DNA of 14,934 nucleotides from JADHLJ01 sp038116915. Lineage in GTDB: Bacteria; Pseudomonadota; Alphaproteobacteria; Thalassobaculales; Thalassobaculaceae. How positions within the stretch are numbered: the stretch's first letter is position 1; each line of letters opens with the position of its first letter. Below, piece after piece: positions 12,811-14,934 of the stretch. The stretch is taken from positions 1-14,934 of the forward strand of contig JAYOEU010000113.1 in assembly GCA_038116915.1 (NCBI GenBank), read 5' to 3'. The notes under the pieces were generated by a model. It was given only the letters and a program-made list of their open reading frames with translations, was not told where the DNA came from and made no database searches. Made by a program: the position numbers and the translations under genes.

Positions 12811-13383
12811 ATGTTGGAAGACTCCGCGAATTCCCGAGAGACCGGCTCAGGCGACGAGGATCGCAGGCTGCTGATCGTCGATGACGACGAGCCGTTCCGC
12901 AAACGGCTCGCCCGGGCCATGGAAAAACGCGGCTTTGAGGTCAACACGGTCGCAACCGTCGCGGAAGGAATCGAATTGGCGCGCCGCGACCAGCCACCCT
13001 ATGCGGTGTTCGATCTGCGGCTGGCGGATGGCAGCGGCCTTGATATCGTCGGCGAACTCCGGGAAGCCCGGCCGGACGCCCGGATCATCGTCCTGACCGG
13101 ATACGGAAACATCGCGACCGCGGTCGCGGCGGTAAAGGCCGGAGCCATCGACTATCTGCCGAAGCCATCGGACGCCGACGCGGTCGCTGCGGCATTGCTT
13201 GATCACGAGGACGCGCTTCCGCCACCGCCAGAAAACCCGATGTCGGCGGACCGGGTGAAATGGGAGCATATCCAACGCGTGTTCGAGCAATGCGGACGCA
13301 ATGTCTCCGAGACCGCCCGGCGTCTGCGCATGCATCGCCGCACCCTGCAACGCATCCTGAACAAACACGCGCCGCGCGGCTGA
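12811..13383 (+). CDS. regA: global redox response regulator RegA (PrrA/ActR)
   Basis: The 190-residue protein has a receiver domain with the acidic pocket DDDE (24-27), phosphoacceptor Asp68 in VFDLRLADGSG, Thr96 in LTGYG and Lys118 in LPKPSD. A Pro-rich linker (LPPPPENP, 136-143) joins it to a Fis-type helix-turn-helix, WEHIQRVFEQCGRNVSETAR with RRLRMHRRTLQRIL (151-183), nearly identical across RegA/ActR/PrrA proteins. It is the cognate regulator of RegB, binding DNA as a phosphorylated dimer. The N-terminal 17 residues before the receiver are variable and charged. There is no strong ribosome-binding site at the ATG, only a GAG about 14 nt upstream; the start could lie a few codons further in. 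It ends 26 bp from the stop of the convergent EAL-type gene. Confidence 0.96.
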   Translation: MLEDSANSRETGSGDEDRRLLIVDDDEPFRKRLARAMEKRGFEVNTVATVAEGIELARRDQPPYAVFDLRLADGSGLDIVGELREARPDARIIVLTGYGNIATAVAAVKAGAIDYLPKPSDADAVAAALLDHEDALPPPPENPMSADRVKWEHIQRVFEQCGRNVSETARRLRMHRRTLQRILNKHAPRG

Positions 13384-13409
13384 CCGCTTATCGAACCAAA
13401 GCTTGATTT

Positions 13410-14651
13410 CTAGTCGAGACGGCTTTCGTTCGCCAGTAACCGGTCGACGTAGCGTCCCTGATACATGGTGATGCCGAGCGACTGGCCGAACCGAACCGCC
13501 TCATCGGAATCACACCGCGACAGGATGATCCGCGCCCGACCGCAGCGGTCGACATGCTCCTTCAGTTCGGTCGCGCGCTTTCCGCTGACATCGTCGGCCA
13601 TATCCGGTGTCCAGATCAGCTTCAACAGATCCAATCCCAGACGGTCACGGTCGATGAACTGCAGGGTCAGGTGATTGAGACCGTCGAGGCAGATCCGATA
13701 GCCGCGCTCGCGCATGAAATCCCGCGCGAACATATAGGCCCCCATCTCGCCGAAAATATCGATCGCCTGAAGTTCGATAACCACCGTGCCGCGGGCAGCC
13801 GCCTTCAAGATCGAATCGAAATTCAGGAATGGCGGCGACAGGATGGTCTGGACGTTCAGATTGATGCTGAAGGACGACGCGATCGAGGTGTCGTCGTTGC
13901 GGATCAGCATCGAAAGCATCCGCGAATCCAAGGTCTGGGTCAGATGCTGGAACAGCCAGAGGTTAGAGGCGAGGTCGAATTCCGGCAAAACCGTCTGCTG
14001 AAGATCGGCGATGGAAATGTAGAGCTCGCGGAAAACCGGCTGGGGATTGGGATTTGTCGGCGTGATCGCGCATACCGGCTGCCGGCGCATCAGATTTGAA
14101 AGATCGGCGCGCACCAGAAACGATTCGAGCTTGCCAAGCTGTTCCGGATCCAGGGCCTTCTTGCCGCTACGGGTCCGGTTGTCCGAGCGGTCCCGGGTCA
14201 CCGCCAGACGGTTCTTGCGTTCCCGCTCCCGGTGCATCTGCTTCACCAGATCAAGCAGGTCCTCATGCTGGGTGGTGACATTGTACCAGGTGCAGAACCG
14301 GGCCAGATCCTCTTCGTCATCGCCCTGGGATAGTGGGTCCTCGCTGAACAGGTAACGCACCTTCATGATCGCGGCATCGATATCCTCAATGGCCGCGTCC
14401 TTGCAGATGAAGAACAGATCGGAATTGCTGAGGGTGAAGATCTGTCCCTCGTAATTCTGTACCATCCCCTCGAATATCGCGGCGGCGATTCGGATATGGT
14501 GATCCTGCCGATTCTGCGGACGCAGCCTGGACAGATGAATATGAACGGCCATCCGGCCGTCAACATTCCGGCCAAGCCGTTGCATGTAGTCCAGAAGCAG
14601 GTATTCCTGACTCGGGCCACGGGTGCGGTTCTGTATCTGGCTAAGCGCCAT
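13410..14651 (-). CDS. degenerate EAL-domain protein
   Basis: The 413-residue soluble protein has no membrane segments. The N-terminal part (about 30-125) reads like a worn GGDEF/PAS-type alpha-beta domain, with SNSDLFFIC (75-83) in place of the GGDEF loop. A charged segment (140-168) follows. The C-terminal half (about 205-405) follows the EAL layout: FREL near 207-210, SINLNV (262-267) at the NxS strand, VIELQAIDIF (291-300) at the ExTE strand, LDGLNHLTL (322-330) where DDFGTGYSSL is expected, LLKLIW (342-347) at the LKID strand, and GITMYQGRYVDRLL (393-406) at the QGY end. Most metal- and c-di-GMP-binding acids are lost (no EGVE, ELQ for ELTE), so phosphodiesterase activity is unlikely; it may bind a nucleotide or a protein. 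GGAGGG (14664-14659) sits ahead of the ATG, giving a firm start. It is convergent with regA and is unlinked in operon terms. Confidence 0.8.
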   Translation of the reverse strand: MALSQIQNRTRGPSQEYLLLDYMQRLGRNVDGRMAVHIHLSRLRPQNRQDHHIRIAAAIFEGMVQNYEGQIFTLSNSDLFFICKDAAIEDIDAAIMKVRYLFSEDPLSQGDDEEDLARFCTWYNVTTQHEDLLDLVKQMHRERERKNRLAVTRDRSDNRTRSGKKALDPEQLGKLESFLVRADLSNLMRRQPVCAITPTNPNPQPVFRELYISIADLQQTVLPEFDLASNLWLFQHLTQTLDSRMLSMLIRNDDTSIASSFSINLNVQTILSPPFLNFDSILKAAARGTVVIELQAIDIFGEMGAYMFARDFMRERGYRICLDGLNHLTLQFIDRDRLGLDLLKLIWTPDMADDVSGKRATELKEHVDRCGRARIILSRCDSDEAVRFGQSLGITMYQGRYVDRLLANESRLD

Positions 14652-14934
14652 GCCTACCCTCCACGATGGGGCGGGAGCGATAATCCTTTGAAGTCATCGT
14701 TTTAACATGCCATTGCCCCGACGGAAGCGCAATTTCCTCGAACATGATGTCTACGATCGGTGTGATATTTTCCCAAACAAATTTCTTAAAATTTATACCG
14801 AAAATCTTATTTCACCGCGCCCCTCTCGATGGGAAATCTGATAGGCCACACTGATTTTGACGGGCCGCCATCGCGCTCTGCCAAGGTCCCGATCAGATGG
14901 ACAATCCGCATAAATGCCGTTCCGAGCACGGTGA
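14652..14934. other. AT-rich upstream region of the EAL-type gene and window edge
   Basis: Bases 14765-14815 are clearly AT-rich for this genome (runs such as AAATTTCTTAAAATTTAT), as expected for a promoter region of the minus-strand gene, though no -35/-10 pair with good spacing is evident. Near the right edge two plus-strand ATGs open frames that are still open at the window end, at 14829 (35 codons, no ribosome-binding site) and at 14897 (12 codons, AAGG about 10 nt upstream). One may be the start of the next gene; too little is visible to name it. Confidence 0.4.

Overview
The window is a GC-rich stretch of chromosome from an alphaproteobacterium, most likely of the Rhodospirillales group. 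Evidence for this is the RegB/RegA (ActS/ActR) redox two-component pair, an NDUFS6-like zinc-finger protein, an alphaproteobacterial-type GyaR reductase, and the dense GC3 coding. The assignment is an inference from gene content; no rRNA or other marker gene is present.

Layout, left to right. (1) 1-1325, plus strand: the 3' part of a GlpC-like CCG-domain Fe-S protein followed by a DUF3501 protein; this pair usually lies next to rubrerythrin, which would be just outside the left edge. (2) 1355-3091: a secreted SH3-domain protein (minus) divergent from a D-2-hydroxyacid dehydrogenase of the glyoxylate/hydroxypyruvate reductase type (plus). (3) 3176-6118, minus strand: a compact housekeeping operon, zf-CHCC zinc-finger protein, coaBC, dut, and a MoeB/ThiF-type adenylyltransferase, with a rho-independent terminator about 190 nt beyond it. 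(4) 6145-7284, plus: a lipoprotein alpha/beta hydrolase resembling monoacylglycerol lipase. (5) 7351-7427: tRNA-Arg(CCG), followed by about 0.9 kb of accessory DNA holding the C-terminal stump of a tyrosine recombinase and two copies of a hairpin-forming repeat. (6) 8342-10437, minus: an ABC-2 exporter (ATPase and permease with a 4-nt overlap) and a PPOX-class flavin/F420-type oxidoreductase, then a separate NIPSNAP-like protein (10505-11194). (7) 11337-13383, plus: RegB sensor kinase and RegA response regulator. (8) 13410-14651, minus: a protein with a degenerate EAL domain, convergent with regA, followed by an AT-rich stretch up to the window end.

Functional picture: most of the window is core metabolism and regulation (CoA synthesis, dUTP removal, sulfur-carrier activation, redox sensing). 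I found no strong evidence for a complete undescribed defence or mobile system. The parts that most deserve a second look are the tRNA-Arg-linked scar with its hairpin repeats, the Fe-S/DUF3501 pair, the degenerate EAL protein beside RegBA, and the ABC-2/PPOX operon whose permease carries an in-frame 15-nt tandem repeat.
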